Shown piece after piece: positions 54,032-64,000 of a stretch of DNA of 64,000 nt; position 1 is the first letter of the stretch, and every line of letters begins with the position of its first letter. A program made the position numbers and the translations under genes. This DNA is from Aristolochia californica. Taxonomy: Eukaryota > Streptophyta > Magnoliopsida > Piperales > Aristolochiaceae. Under the pieces are notes generated by a model. It saw only the letters and a program-made list of their open reading frames with translations, had not been told where the DNA came from and did not search any database. Location of the stretch: assembly GCA_029961685.1 (NCBI GenBank), contig JARWKL010000007.1:16563013-16627012 (forward strand). Direction: 5' to 3'.

Positions 54032-56044
54032 ATGAACACAAAAGTTCTGTTATCCAAGTTTGGGAAATTCCACTAGTTTGACCCTAATGGCTTTGAATTT
54101 TACAAGAAAGAGATTTCTACTACACATGTTTTAAAAATGGATATGCATGTTTGAAACTTGTTAAAGATGCAAATGAGCTATGGATGCAAAAATTTTAAAG
54201 AGAATAACAAACGCTCAATAAATTCTCAAGTGAACTTGCGGTGCGATATTTACCTGAGTCAAACATGCCATTATTTTTCCCATTTGCAAAAAGCTGACGT
54301 AATAATCATATATGAATAGAAAGTGATTTATTAGTCGAAACGGTCTATACTTTTGTAAGAAATGACTTTTGGATTGGGATCAAAACTCAGTTAAAAATCT
54401 CCCACCTCCCTTTTTTCCCGACGATTGCAAAACCTGAGATATAAAAATGAAAAAGTTCTTACAATCCCTAAAAATTATAGACACTCTTTGGAATTATCTC
54501 TCACTAAATTTGTGCATTGTGCATTTCCGTTTTAGATGTACACATTTTTTTTAAATCAAAACTTCGAGTTTTTCGCTCTCCCTTCATCCTGTAAATAAAA
54601 AAGGCAAATAGTTCACAATAAAATGAAAATTTTAAAGTTGATGTACGGAAAAAATTTAAAACAATAAAAAAAATTAAATAAAATTTATTCACACACCACA
54701 AAAGAACACAAAAGTTTTGTTATCTAAGTTTGGGAAATTCCACTAGTCCAACACTAATATCTTGGAATTTTACATGAAGAAGATTTTTTCTACACATGTT
54801 TTAAAAATAGATATGCATGCTAGAAACATGTTAAAGATTCAAATGACCTATGGATCCAAAGCTTTTAAAGAGACTAACAAAAGATCAGTAAATTTTCAAG
54901 TGAACATGCGGTGGGATATTTGCCCGAGTCAAACAAGCCATTATTTTGCCCATTTTCAAAAAGTTGACCTAACAATTATAGATGATTGTAAAGTGATTTG
55001 CAATGCGTTATGGGCTATATTTTTGTAAGAAATAACTCATGGATTGGAAGTCAAGACTCAGTTAAAAATCTCCCGCCTCCCCCTTTTCCCGACAATTGCA
55101 AAACCTTAGATATAAAAATTAAAAAGTGCTTACAATCCCTAAAAATTACAGACACTCTTTGGAATTATCTCTCTCTGAATTTTTGCATTGTGCATTTCCA
55201 TTTTAGATGTACACATTTTCTTAAATAAGAACTTTGAGTTTTCGTTCTCCCTTCATCCTGTAAACAGAAAAGGGAAATACATCACAACAAAATAATAATT
55301 TTATAGTTGATGTGTGGAAAAAATTTAAAACAATAACTAATGTAAATAAAAATATTTATTCACATACCACAAATGAAAACAAAAGTTTTGTTATCCAAGT
55401 TTGGGAAATTCCATTAGTCCTACCCTAATAGCTTGGAATTTTACATGAAGGAGATTTTTCTACACATGTTTTAAAAATGGATATGCATGCATGAAACATG
55501 TTAAAGATTGAAATGACCTATGGATCCAAAGCTTTTAAAGAGAATAAAAAACGCTCATTAAATTCTCAAGTAAACGTGCGGTGGAATATTTACCCGAGTC
55601 TAACAAGTCATTATTTTGCCCATTTTCAAAAATTTGACCTAACAATCATTGATGACTGTAAAGTGATATATCATACGTAACGGGCTATATTTTTTTAATA
55701 ATTGACTTATGGATTGCAATTCAACACTCAGTTAAAAATCCTCCGCCACCCATTTTTCCCAACGATTACAAAACCTAAGATATAAAAACTAAAAAGAGCT
55801 TACAATCCCTCAAAATTACAGACACTTTTCGGAATTATCTATCTCTACATTTGTGCATTGTGCTTTTCCATTTTATCTGTACACTTTTTTCTTAGATCAA
55901 AACTTTGAGTTTTCGCTCTCCCTTCATCCCGAAAACAAAAAAGGCAAAAAGCTCATAACAAAATTAAAATTTTATAGTTTACATATGGAAAAAATTTAAA
56001 ACAATAACAAATGTAAATAAATAAAATTTATTTACACACGTCAA
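54032..56044. repeat. Regular A (54032), B (54702), C (55373)
   Basis: One HOR period of 2013 bp. The B anchor is mutated to aagaacac. Confidence 0.92.
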
Positions 56045-57381
56045 ATGAACACAAAAGTTTTGTTATCCAACTTTTGGGAATTCCACGTTTAACCCTAATA
56101 GCTTGGAATTTTACAAGAAAGAGATTTGTACTACACATGTTTTAAAAATGGATATGCGTGTTTGAAACATGTTAAAGATACAAATGAGCTATGATTACAA
56201 TGCTTTTAAATAGAATAACAAACGCTCATTAAATTTTCAAGTGAACTTGCGTGGGATATTTCCCGGAGTAAAACATGCCATTATTTTGCCCATTTGCAAA
56301 AAGCTGACATAATAATCATAGATGGTTGTAAAGTGATTTATTAGTCGTACTGGGCTATATTTTTGTAATAAATGACTTTTGGATTGGAAGTCAACACTCA
56401 ATTAAAAATCCCCCGCCTCCCCCTTTTCTCGACGATTGCAAAACCTGAGATATAAAAATGAAAAAGTACTTACAATCCCTAAAAATTACAAACACTCTTT
56501 GGAATTATCTCTCTCTACATTTAGACATTGTGCATTTCCATTTTAGATGTACACATTTTTCTTAAATCAAAACTTCGAGTTTTTTGCTCTCCCTTCATCC
56601 GGTAAACAAAAAAGGCAAATAGATCACTACAAAATGAAAATTTAATAGTTGATGTACAGAAAAAAAATTAAAACAATAAAAAAAATAAAGAAAATTTATT
56701 CACACACCACAAATGAACTCAAAAGTTGTGTTATCCAAGTTTGGGAAATTCCACTAGTCCAACACTAATATCTTGGAATTTTACATGAAGAATTTTTTTT
56801 CTACACATGTTTTAAAATGGATATGCATGCTAGAAACATGTTAAAGATTCAAATGACCAATGGATCCAAAGCTTTTGAAGAGAATAACAAACGCTCATTA
56901 AATTCTCAAGTGAACGTGCAGTGGGATATTTACCCGAGTCTAACATGTCATTATTTTGCCCATTTTCAAAAATTTAACCTGACAATCATAGATGATTGTA
57001 AAGTAATTTATCATGCATAACGGGATATATTTTTGTAAGAAATGACTTATGGATTGCAATTACACACTCTGTTAAAAATCCTCCGCCACCCATTTTTCCT
57101 GACGATTGGAAAACCTGAGATATAAAAACTAAAAAGAGCTTACAATCCCCAAAAATTACAGACACTTTTCAAAATGATCTCTCTGCATTTGTGCATTTTG
57201 CTTTTCCATTGTAGATGTACACTTTTTTCTTAAATCAGAAATTTGAGAATTCGCTCTTCCTTTATCCCGAAAACAAAAAGGCAAAAAGATCACAACAAAA
57301 TAAAAACTTTATAGTTGATGTATGGAAAAAATTTAAAACATTAAATAAATTAAATAAAAAAAATTTATTCACACAATACAA
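56045..57381. repeat. A (56045) and B/C hybrid (56713)
   Basis: The second monomer is B to about +200 and C from ttacccgagtctaac onward. The HOR is shortened to two monomers here, just as at 6212-7556. Confidence 0.89.
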
Positions 57382-59312
57382 ATGAACACAAAAGTTTTGT
57401 TATCCAAGTTTGGGAAATTCCCCTAGTTTAACCCTAATAGCTTGGAATTTTACAAGAAAGAGATTTCTTCTACACATGTTTTAAAAATGGATATGCATGT
57501 TTGAAACATGTTAAAGATGCAAATGAGCTATGAATGCAAAGCTTTTAAAGAGAATAACAAACGCTCATTAAATTCTAAAGTGAACCTTCGGTGGGATATT
57601 TACCCGAGTCAAACATGCCATTATTTAGCCCATTTGCAAAAAGCCGACATAATAATCATAGATGATTGTAAAGTGATTTATCATGCGTAACGGGCTATAT
57701 TTTTGTAAGAAATGACTTTTGGATTGGGAGTCAACACTCAGTTAAAAGTCCCCCGCCACCCCCTTTTCCTGACGTTTGCAAAACCTGAGATACAAAAACG
57801 AAAAAGTGCTTACAACCCCTAAAAATTACAGACACTCTTTGGAATTATCTCTCTCTACATTTTTGCATTGTGCATTTCCGTTTTAGATATACACATTTTT
57901 CTTAAGTCAAAACTTAGAGTTTTTCGCTCTCCCTTCATCCCGTAAACAAAAAAGGCAAATACATCACAACAAAATGAAATTTTTATAGTTGATATGTGGA
58001 AAAAATTTATAACAATAAAAAAAATAAATAAAGAAAATTTATTCACACACCACATATGAACACAAAAGTTTTGTTGTCCAAGTTTGGGAAATTCCACTTG
58101 TCCAGCACCAATATCTTGGAATTTTACATGAAGGAGATTTTTTCTACATGTTTGAAAAATGGATATGCATGCTAGAAACATGTTAAAGATTAAAATGACC
58201 TATGGATCCAAAGATTTTAAAGAGAATAACAAACGCTCATTTAATTCTCAAGTGAACGTGCGGTGGGATATTTGCCCGAGTTAAACAAGCCATTATTTTG
58301 CCCATTTTAAAAAAGTTGACCTAACAATCATAGATGATTGTAAAGTGATTTCTCATGCGTAACGGGCTATATTTTTGTAAGAAATGACTTATGGATTGGA
58401 AGTCAACACTCTGTTAAAAATCAGCCGCCTCCCCCTTTTCCCGACGATTGCAAAAACTTAGATATAAAAACGAAAATGTTCTTACGATCCCTAAAAATTA
58501 CAGACACTCTTTTGAATTATCTCTCTCTACATTTTTGCATTGTGCATTCCCATTTTAGATGTACACTTTTTTCTTAAATCAGTACTTTGAGTTTTCGCTC
58601 TCCCTTCATCCCGTAAACAGAAAAGGTAAATAGATCACAACAAAATAAAAGTTTTATAGCTGATGTGTGAATAAAATTCCACTAGTCCAACCCTAATAGC
58701 TTGGAATTTTACATGAAGGAAATTTTTTCAACACATGTTTTAAAAATGGATATGCATGCTTGAAACATGTTAAAGATTCAAATGACCAATGGATCCAAAG
58801 CTTTTAAAGAGAATAACAAACGCTCATTAAATTCTCAAGTGAACGTGCGGTGGGATATTTACCCGAGTCTAACATGTCATTATTTTGCCCATTTTCAAAA
58901 ACTTGACCTAACAATCATAGATGAATGTAAAGTGATTTATCATGCGTAACGGGCTATATTTTTGTGTGAGATGACTTATGGATTGCAATTCAACACTCAG
59001 TTAAAAATCCTCTGCCACCCATTTTTTCCGACGATAGCAAAACTTGAGATATAAAAACTAAAAAGAGCTTACAATCCCTAAAAATTACAAACAATCTTCG
59101 GAATTATCTCCCTCTACATTTGTGCATTGTGCTTTTCCATTTTAAAAGTAAACTTTATTCTTAAATGAAAACTTTGAGTTTTCGCTCTCCCTTCATCCCG
59201 AAAACAAAAAAGGCAAAAATCTGACAACAAAATAAAAATTTATAGTTGATGTATGAAAAAAATTTAAGACAATAACAAATTTAAATAAATAAAATTTATT
59301 CACACAGCACAA
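57382..59312. repeat. A (57382), B (58056), C lacking its anchor
   Basis: Near 58670 gatgtgtgaa joins taaaattccactag. About 89 bp spanning the B/C boundary and the atgaacac word is deleted. The C monomer is otherwise complete from about 58672. Confidence 0.9.
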
Positions 59313-61295
59313 ATGAACACAAAAGTTTTGTTATCCAAGTTTGGGAAATTCCACTAGTTTAACCCTAATAGTTTGGAATTTTTCAAGAAAGAGATTTCTT
59401 CTACACATGTTTTAAAAATGGATATGCATGTTTGAAACATGTTAAAGATGCAAATGAGCTATGGATGCAAATCTTTTAAAGAGAATAACAAACGCTCATT
59501 AAATTCTAGAGTGAACTAGCGGTGGGATATTTACCCAAGTCAAACATGCCATTATTTTGCCCCTTTGCAAAAAGCCAAGATAATAATCATAGATGATTGT
59601 AAAGTGATTTATCATGCATAACGGGCTATATTTTTGTAGGAAATGACTTTTGGATGGGAGTCAACACTCAGTTAAAAATCCCCCGCCTCCCCCTTTTCCC
59701 GACGATTGCAAAACCTGAGATCTAAAAACGAAAAAGTGCTTACAATCCCTAAAACTTACACACACACTTTGGAATTATCTCTCTCTAGATTTGTGCATTG
59801 TGCATTTCCGTTTTAGATGTACACAAATTTCTTAAATCAAAACTTCGAGTTTTTCGTTCTCCCTTCATCCCCAAAAAAAATCGTAAATAGACTACAACAA
59901 AATGAAAAATTTATAGTTGATGTACGGAAAAAATTTAAAACAATAAACAAAGTAAATAAAGAAAATTTATTCACACACCACGAATGAACACAAAAGTTTT
60001 GTTATCGATGTTTGGGAAATTCCACTTGTCCATCACCAATATCTTAGAATTTTACATGAAGGAGATTTTTTCTACACATGTTTTAAAAATAGATATGCAT
60101 GCTAGAAACATGTTAAAGATTAAAATGACCTATGGATCCAAATATTTTAAAGAGAATAACAAATGCTCATTTAATTCTCAAGTCAACGTGCGGTGGGATA
60201 TTTGCCCGAGTCAAACGAGCCATTATTTTGCCCATTTTCAAAAAGTTGACGTAACAATCATAGATGATTGTAAAGTGATTTGTCATGCGTAATGGGCTAT
60301 ATTTTTTAAAGAAATGACTTATAGATTTGAAGTCAACACTTAGTTAAAAATCGCCCACCTCCCCCTTTTCACGACGATAGCAAAACCTTAGATATAAAAA
60401 TGAAAAAGTTCTTCCGATCCCTAAAAATTACAGACACTCTTTGGAATTATCTCTCTCTACATTTGTGCATTGTGCATTTCCATTTTAGATGTACACTTTT
60501 TTCTTAAATCAGAACTTTTAGTTTTCGCTCTCCCTTCATCCCGTAAACAGAAAAGGCAAATAGATCACAACAAAATAAAAATTTTATAGTTGATGTGTGG
60601 AAAAAAATTAAAACAATAACTAATGTAAATAAAAAATATTTATTCACACACCAAAAATGAACACAAAAGTTTTGTTATCCAAGTTGGGGAAATTCCATTA
60701 GTCCAACCCTAATAGCTTGAAATTTTACAAGAAGGAGATTTTTTCAACACATGTTTTAAAAATGGATATGCATGCTTGAAACATGTTAAAGATTGAAATG
60801 ACCTATGGTTCCAAAGCTTTTAAAGAGAATAATGAACGCTCATTAAATTCTCAAGTGAACGTGCGGTGGGATATTTGCCCGAGTCTAATAAGTCATTATT
60901 TTTCCCACTTTCAAAAATTTGACCTAACAATCATTGATGATTGTAAAGTGATTTATCATGCGTAACGGGCTATATTTTTGTAAGAAATGATTTATTGATT
61001 GCAATTCAACACTCAGTTAAAATTCCACCACCACCCATTTTTCAGACGATTGCAAAACCAGAGATTTAAAAACCAAAAAGAGCTTACAATCCCTAAAAAT
61101 TAATCAAAACTTTGCTTTTCCATTTTAGATGTATACGTTTTTCATTAATCAAAACTTTGAGTTGTCGCTCTCCCTTCATCCCGAAAACAAAAAAGGCAAA
61201 AGCTCACAGCAAAATAAAAATTTTATAGTTGATTTATGGAAAAAATTTAAAACAATAACAAATGTAAATAAAGAAAATTTATTCACACAGCACAA
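59313..61295. repeat. A (59313), B (59984), C with deletion (60657)
   Basis: The C monomer (639 bp) lacks about 34 bp near 61105, where aaaaattaatcaaaac replaces the region that normally contains the tctctctc run. Confidence 0.91.
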
Positions 61296-63314
61296 ATGAA
61301 CAATAAAGTTTTTTTATCCAATTTTGGAAAATTCCACTAGTTTAACCCTAATAGCTTCGAATTTTACGAGAAAGAGATTTCTTCTACACATGTTTTAAAA
61401 ATGGATATACATGTTTGAAACATGTTAAAGATGCAAACAAGCTATGGATGCAAAGCTTTTAAAGAGAATAACAAACGCTCATTAAATTCTCAAGTGAACT
61501 TGCGGTGGGATATTTACCTGAGCCAAACGTGCCATTATTTGGCCAATTTTTGAAAAGCCGACATAATAATCATAGATGACTGTAAAGTGATTTATCATGC
61601 GTAACGGGCAATATTTTTGTAAGAAATTACTTTTGGATTGGGAGTCAACACTCAGTTAAAAATCCCCCGCCTCACCTGTTTTCTGACGATTGCAAAACAT
61701 GAGATATAAAAACAAAAAAGTGCTTACAATCCCTAAAAATTATAGACACCCTTTGGAATTATCTCTCTCTAGATTTGTGCATTGTGCATTTCCGTTTTAG
61801 ATGTAGACATTTTTATTAAATCAAAACTTCGAGTTTTTCTCTCTCCCTTCATCCCGTAAATAAAAAAGGCTAATAGCCCACAACAAAGTGAAAATTTTAT
61901 AGTTGATGTACAGAAAAAATTTAAAACAATAAAAAAATAAATAAAGAAATTTATTCACACGCCACAAATGAACACAAAAGTTTTGTTATCCAAGTTTGGG
62001 AAATTCCACTAGTCCAACACGAATATCTTGGAATTTTACATGAAGGAGATTTTTTCTACACATGTTTTAAAAATGGATATGCAAGCTAGAAACATGTTAA
62101 AGATTCAAATGACCTTTGGATCCAAAGCTTTTAATGAGAATAACAAATGCTCACTAAATTGTCAAATGAACGTGCGGTGGGATATTTGCCCGAGTCAAAC
62201 AGGCCATTATTTTGCCCATTTTCAAAAAGTTGACCTAACAATCATAGATGATTGTAAAGTGATTTGTCATGCGTAACGGGCTATATTTTTGTAAGAAATG
62301 ATTTATGGATTGGAAGTCAACACACAGTTAAAAATAACCCGCCTCCCCCTTTTCCCGACGATTGTAAAACCTTAGATATAAAAAGGAAAAAGTGCTTACG
62401 ATCCCTAAAAATTACAGACACTCTTTGGAATTATCTCTCTCTACATTTGTGCATTGTGCATTTCCATTTTAGATGTACACTTTTTTCTTAAATCAGAACT
62501 TTGAGTTTTTGCTCTCCCTTCATCTCGTAAACAGAAACGGCAAATAAATCACAACAAAATAAAAATTTTATAGTTGATGTGTGGAAAAAATTTTAAAAAA
62601 TAACTAATGTAAATAAATGATATTCATTCACACACCACAAATGAACACCAAAATTTTTGTTATCCAAGTTTGGGAAATTTCATTAGTCCAAGCCTAATAG
62701 CTTGGAATTTTACATGAAGGAGATTTTTTCTACACATGTTTTAAAAATGGATATGCATGCTTGAAACATGTTAAAGATTCAACTGACCTATGGATCCAAA
62801 TATTTTAAAGAGAATAACAAACGCTCATTAAATTCTCAAGTGAACGTGCGGTGGGATATTTACCCGAGTCTAACAAGTCATTATTTTGCCCATTTTCAAA
62901 AATTTGACCTAACAATCATAGATGATTGCAAAGTGATTAATCATGCGTAACAAGCTATATTTTTGTAAAAAATGAGTAATGGATTTCAATTCAACACTCA
63001 GTTAAAAATCCTCCGCCACCCATTTTTCCCGACAATTGCAAAACCATAGAAATAAAAAATAAAAAGAGCTTACAATCCCTAAAAATTACAGACACTCTTT
63101 GGAATTATCTCCCTCTATATTTGTGCATTGTGCTATTCATTTTTAGATGTACACTTTTTTCTAAAATCAAAACTTTGAATTGTCGCTCACCCATCTTCCT
63201 GAAAAACAAAAAGGAAAAAAGCTCACAACAAAATAAAAATTTTATAGTTGATGTATGGAAAAAATTTAAAACAATAACTAATTTAAATAAAGAAAATTTA
63301 TTCACACAACACAA
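61296..63314. repeat. Regular A (61296), B (61968), C (62641)
   Basis: A complete ABC period of 2019 bp, usable as a reference unit for the array. The A monomer's C-rich island is degraded (cctcacctgttttctg). Confidence 0.94.
62768..62950 (+). other. 60-codon frame common to all monomer classes
   Basis: The frame from atgttaaag (+128) to taa (+310) is open in most A, B and C monomers. It covers the class-diagnostic region. In the A and C consensus I find ten codon differences in this frame, and all ten change the amino acid. That is not what purifying selection on a protein leaves. It is listed as a property of the repeat only. Confidence 0.6.
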
Positions 63315-63406
63315 ATGAACACAAAATTTTTGTTATCCAAGTTTGTGAAATTCCACTTGTTTAACCCAAATAGCTTGGAATTTTAGAAGAAATGGATTTC
63401 TGCTAC

Positions 63407-63444
63407 ACATGTTTTAAAAATGGATATGCATGTTTGAAACATGT
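63407..63444. repeat. Dyad in the monomer (+93..+130), representative copy
   Basis: ACATGTTT and its reverse complement AAACATGT are separated by 22 bp. The same dyad is present in most monomers of all classes, for example at 14217-14254. The loop contains atgcat or gcatgc. In A monomers a second, perfect palindrome CATGTTTGAAACATG (63429-63443) shares the right arm. Confidence 0.85.
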
Positions 63445-63682
63445 TAAAGATGCAAATGAGCTATGGATGCGAAGCTTTAATAGAGAATAACAAATGCTCA
63501 TTAAATTCTCAAGTGAACTTGCGGTGGGATATTTACCAGAGTCAAACATGCCATTATTTTGCCCATTTGTAAAAAGCCGACATAAGAATCATAGATGATT
63601 GTAAAGTGATTTATCATGCATAACGGGCTATATTTTTGTAAGAAATGACTTTTGGATTCGGAGTCAACACTCAGTTAAAAAT

Positions 63683-63703
63683 CCCCCGCCTCCCCCTTTT
63701 CCC
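63683..63703. repeat. C-rich island of the monomer (+369..+389), representative copy
   Basis: This is the only C-rich stretch in an otherwise A+T-rich monomer. It reads cccccgcctccccc followed by ttttccc in A. B has cgcccgcctccccc, and C the weaker ctccgccacccattttt. On the minus strand it is G-rich with several G runs. It recurs once per 673 bp. Confidence 0.85.
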
Positions 63704-63931
63704 GACAATTGCAAAACCTGAGATATAAAAACGAAAAAGTGCTTACAATTCCTACAAATTACGGACACTCTTTGAATTTATCTCTCTCTACATTTGTGCA
63801 TTGTGCATTTCCGTTTTTGATGTACACATTTTTCTTAAATCAAAAGTATGAGTTTTTCGCTCTCCCTTCATCCCGTAAAACAAAAAGGCAAATAGATCAC
63901 AACAAAATTAAAATTTTATAGTTGATGTACG

Positions 63932-63972
63932 GAAAAAATTTAAAAAAATAAAAAAAGTAAATAAAGAAAATT
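63932..63972. repeat. A-tract cluster at the monomer end (+618..+658), representative copy
   Basis: A run of A-tracts (aaaaaattt, aaaaaaa, aaaaaag, aaag, aaaattt) precedes the ttattcacac that leads to the anchor. It is present in all classes. Such tracts, when spaced near the helical repeat, are known to curve DNA and disfavour nucleosomes. The spacing here is irregular. Confidence 0.7.
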
Positions 63973-64000
63973 TATTCACACACCACAAATGAACACAAAA

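Larger units (their letters stand above)
1..64000. repeat. Satellite array, ~673-bp monomer, A/B/C classes, HOR ~2.02 kb
   Basis: The word atgaacac and its close variants recur with spacings of 671-675 bp through the whole window. Shorter spacings are explained by deletions. All copies lie on the same strand. Three monomer classes can be told apart at five or more sites and mostly occur in the order A, B, C. Most copies carry a HindIII site (aagctt) near +158, and most B and C copies a BamHI site (ggatcc) near +149, so those enzymes should give ladders of about 0.67 kb and multiples. No flanking unique DNA is seen at either end, so the array extends beyond the window. I do not recognise the family by name. 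A centromeric or other heterochromatic location is an inference from the HOR structure, not something the sequence proves. Confidence 0.97.
63315..64000. repeat. A monomer (63315) and first bases of the next (63989)
   Basis: A typical A monomer of 674 bp. The window ends 12 bases into the following monomer, which by order should be B. Confidence 0.92.

Noticed and set aside
63690..63720. CENP-B box-like sequence on the minus strand of the island (ttttgcaatcgtcggga)
   Set aside because: It matches seven of the nine fixed positions of the CENP-B box. By a rough calculation a match that good is expected about once per monomer by chance, so it is not evidence for CENP-B binding.
63781..63790. 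tctctctcta run as a microsatellite
   Set aside because: It is only about four dinucleotide units, fixed at one place in each monomer, and does not expand in any copy I saw.
1176..63921. About a hundred ORFs of 60-108 codons on both strands, including proline-rich (PPPPFP) and hydrophobic phenylalanine-rich ones
   Set aside because: They recur with the monomer, many lack an ATG start, frames are broken freely by indels, and class differences are replacements. The proline run is just the translated C-rich island, and the hydrophobic minus-strand frame is the translated A+T-rich monomer end.
1..64000. CRISPR array or bacterial repeat region
   Set aside because: The repeat unit is ~673 bp with no short identical repeats separated by unique spacers, and no cas-like genes are present.
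1..64000. Transposable element or LTR array as the source of the repeat
   Set aside because: I see no terminal repeats, target-site duplications, primer-binding site, polypurine tract with coding domains, or any reverse transcriptase, integrase or transposase motif.
1..64000. rRNA, tRNA or 5S tandem genes
   Set aside because: No conserved rRNA segments or tRNA box A and box B pairs were noticed. The unit is far more A+T-rich than such genes.

Overview
The window is a eukaryotic satellite DNA array from end to end. A head-to-tail repeat of about 673 bp, always in the same orientation, fills all 64 kb. I anchored each monomer on the word atgaacac (position +1 of the monomer) and located about 98 copies. 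I found no gene, RNA gene or transposable element and no stretch of unrelated sequence. The DNA is strongly A+T-rich, with one short C-rich island per monomer. This looks like centromeric, pericentromeric or subtelomeric heterochromatin of a plant or animal. I do not recognise the family, so the organism stays open.

The monomers fall into three diagnostic classes, A, B and C. Where the array is regular they follow each other as A-B-C, a higher-order repeat (HOR) of about 2.02 kb. The classes differ at fixed places. At +46..+60, A has gtttaaccctaatag, B gtccaacactaatat and C gtccaaccctaatag. Near +140, A reads ctatggatgcaaag, while B and C read ctatggatccaaag. At +205..+285, A has aacttgcgg...aaacatgcc...gccgacataat, B ttgcccgagtcaaacaagcc...gttgaccta and C ttacccgagtctaacaagtc...tttgaccta. 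At +333..+390, A has ttggattgggagtc and cccccgcc, B tggattggaagtc and cgcccgcc, and C tggattgcaattc and ctccgccaccc. At +560..+618, A has caaatagatc..aaatgaaaa..gatgtacgg, B aacagaaaaggcaaatag..gatgtgtgg and C aaaaagctcac..gatgtatgg.

Layout. 1-6211: almost pure ABC in a young 1993-bp variant, three copies. 6212-10769: hybrid monomers, one truncated copy and a local run of three C/B hybrids. 10770-34111: a mosaic in which a block of hybrid C/A, short B and C' monomers recurs three times. This zone also holds a recent run of C' monomers that includes two nearly identical 1345-bp dimers, and a scrambled deletion zone at 27.5-28.1 kb. 34112-44590: a second kind of HOR built of dimers of hybrid monomers, with a visible footprint of unequal exchange. 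44591-64000: mostly regular ABC again, broken by a few deletions.

Open reading frames of 60-108 codons recur once per monomer because the repeat recurs. They behave as passengers: all ten codon differences I see between the A and C consensus in the commonest frame change the amino acid. The biological content of the window is its repeat architecture and the record of recombination in it, plus per-monomer structural elements: a dyad, a C-rich island and phased A-tracts.
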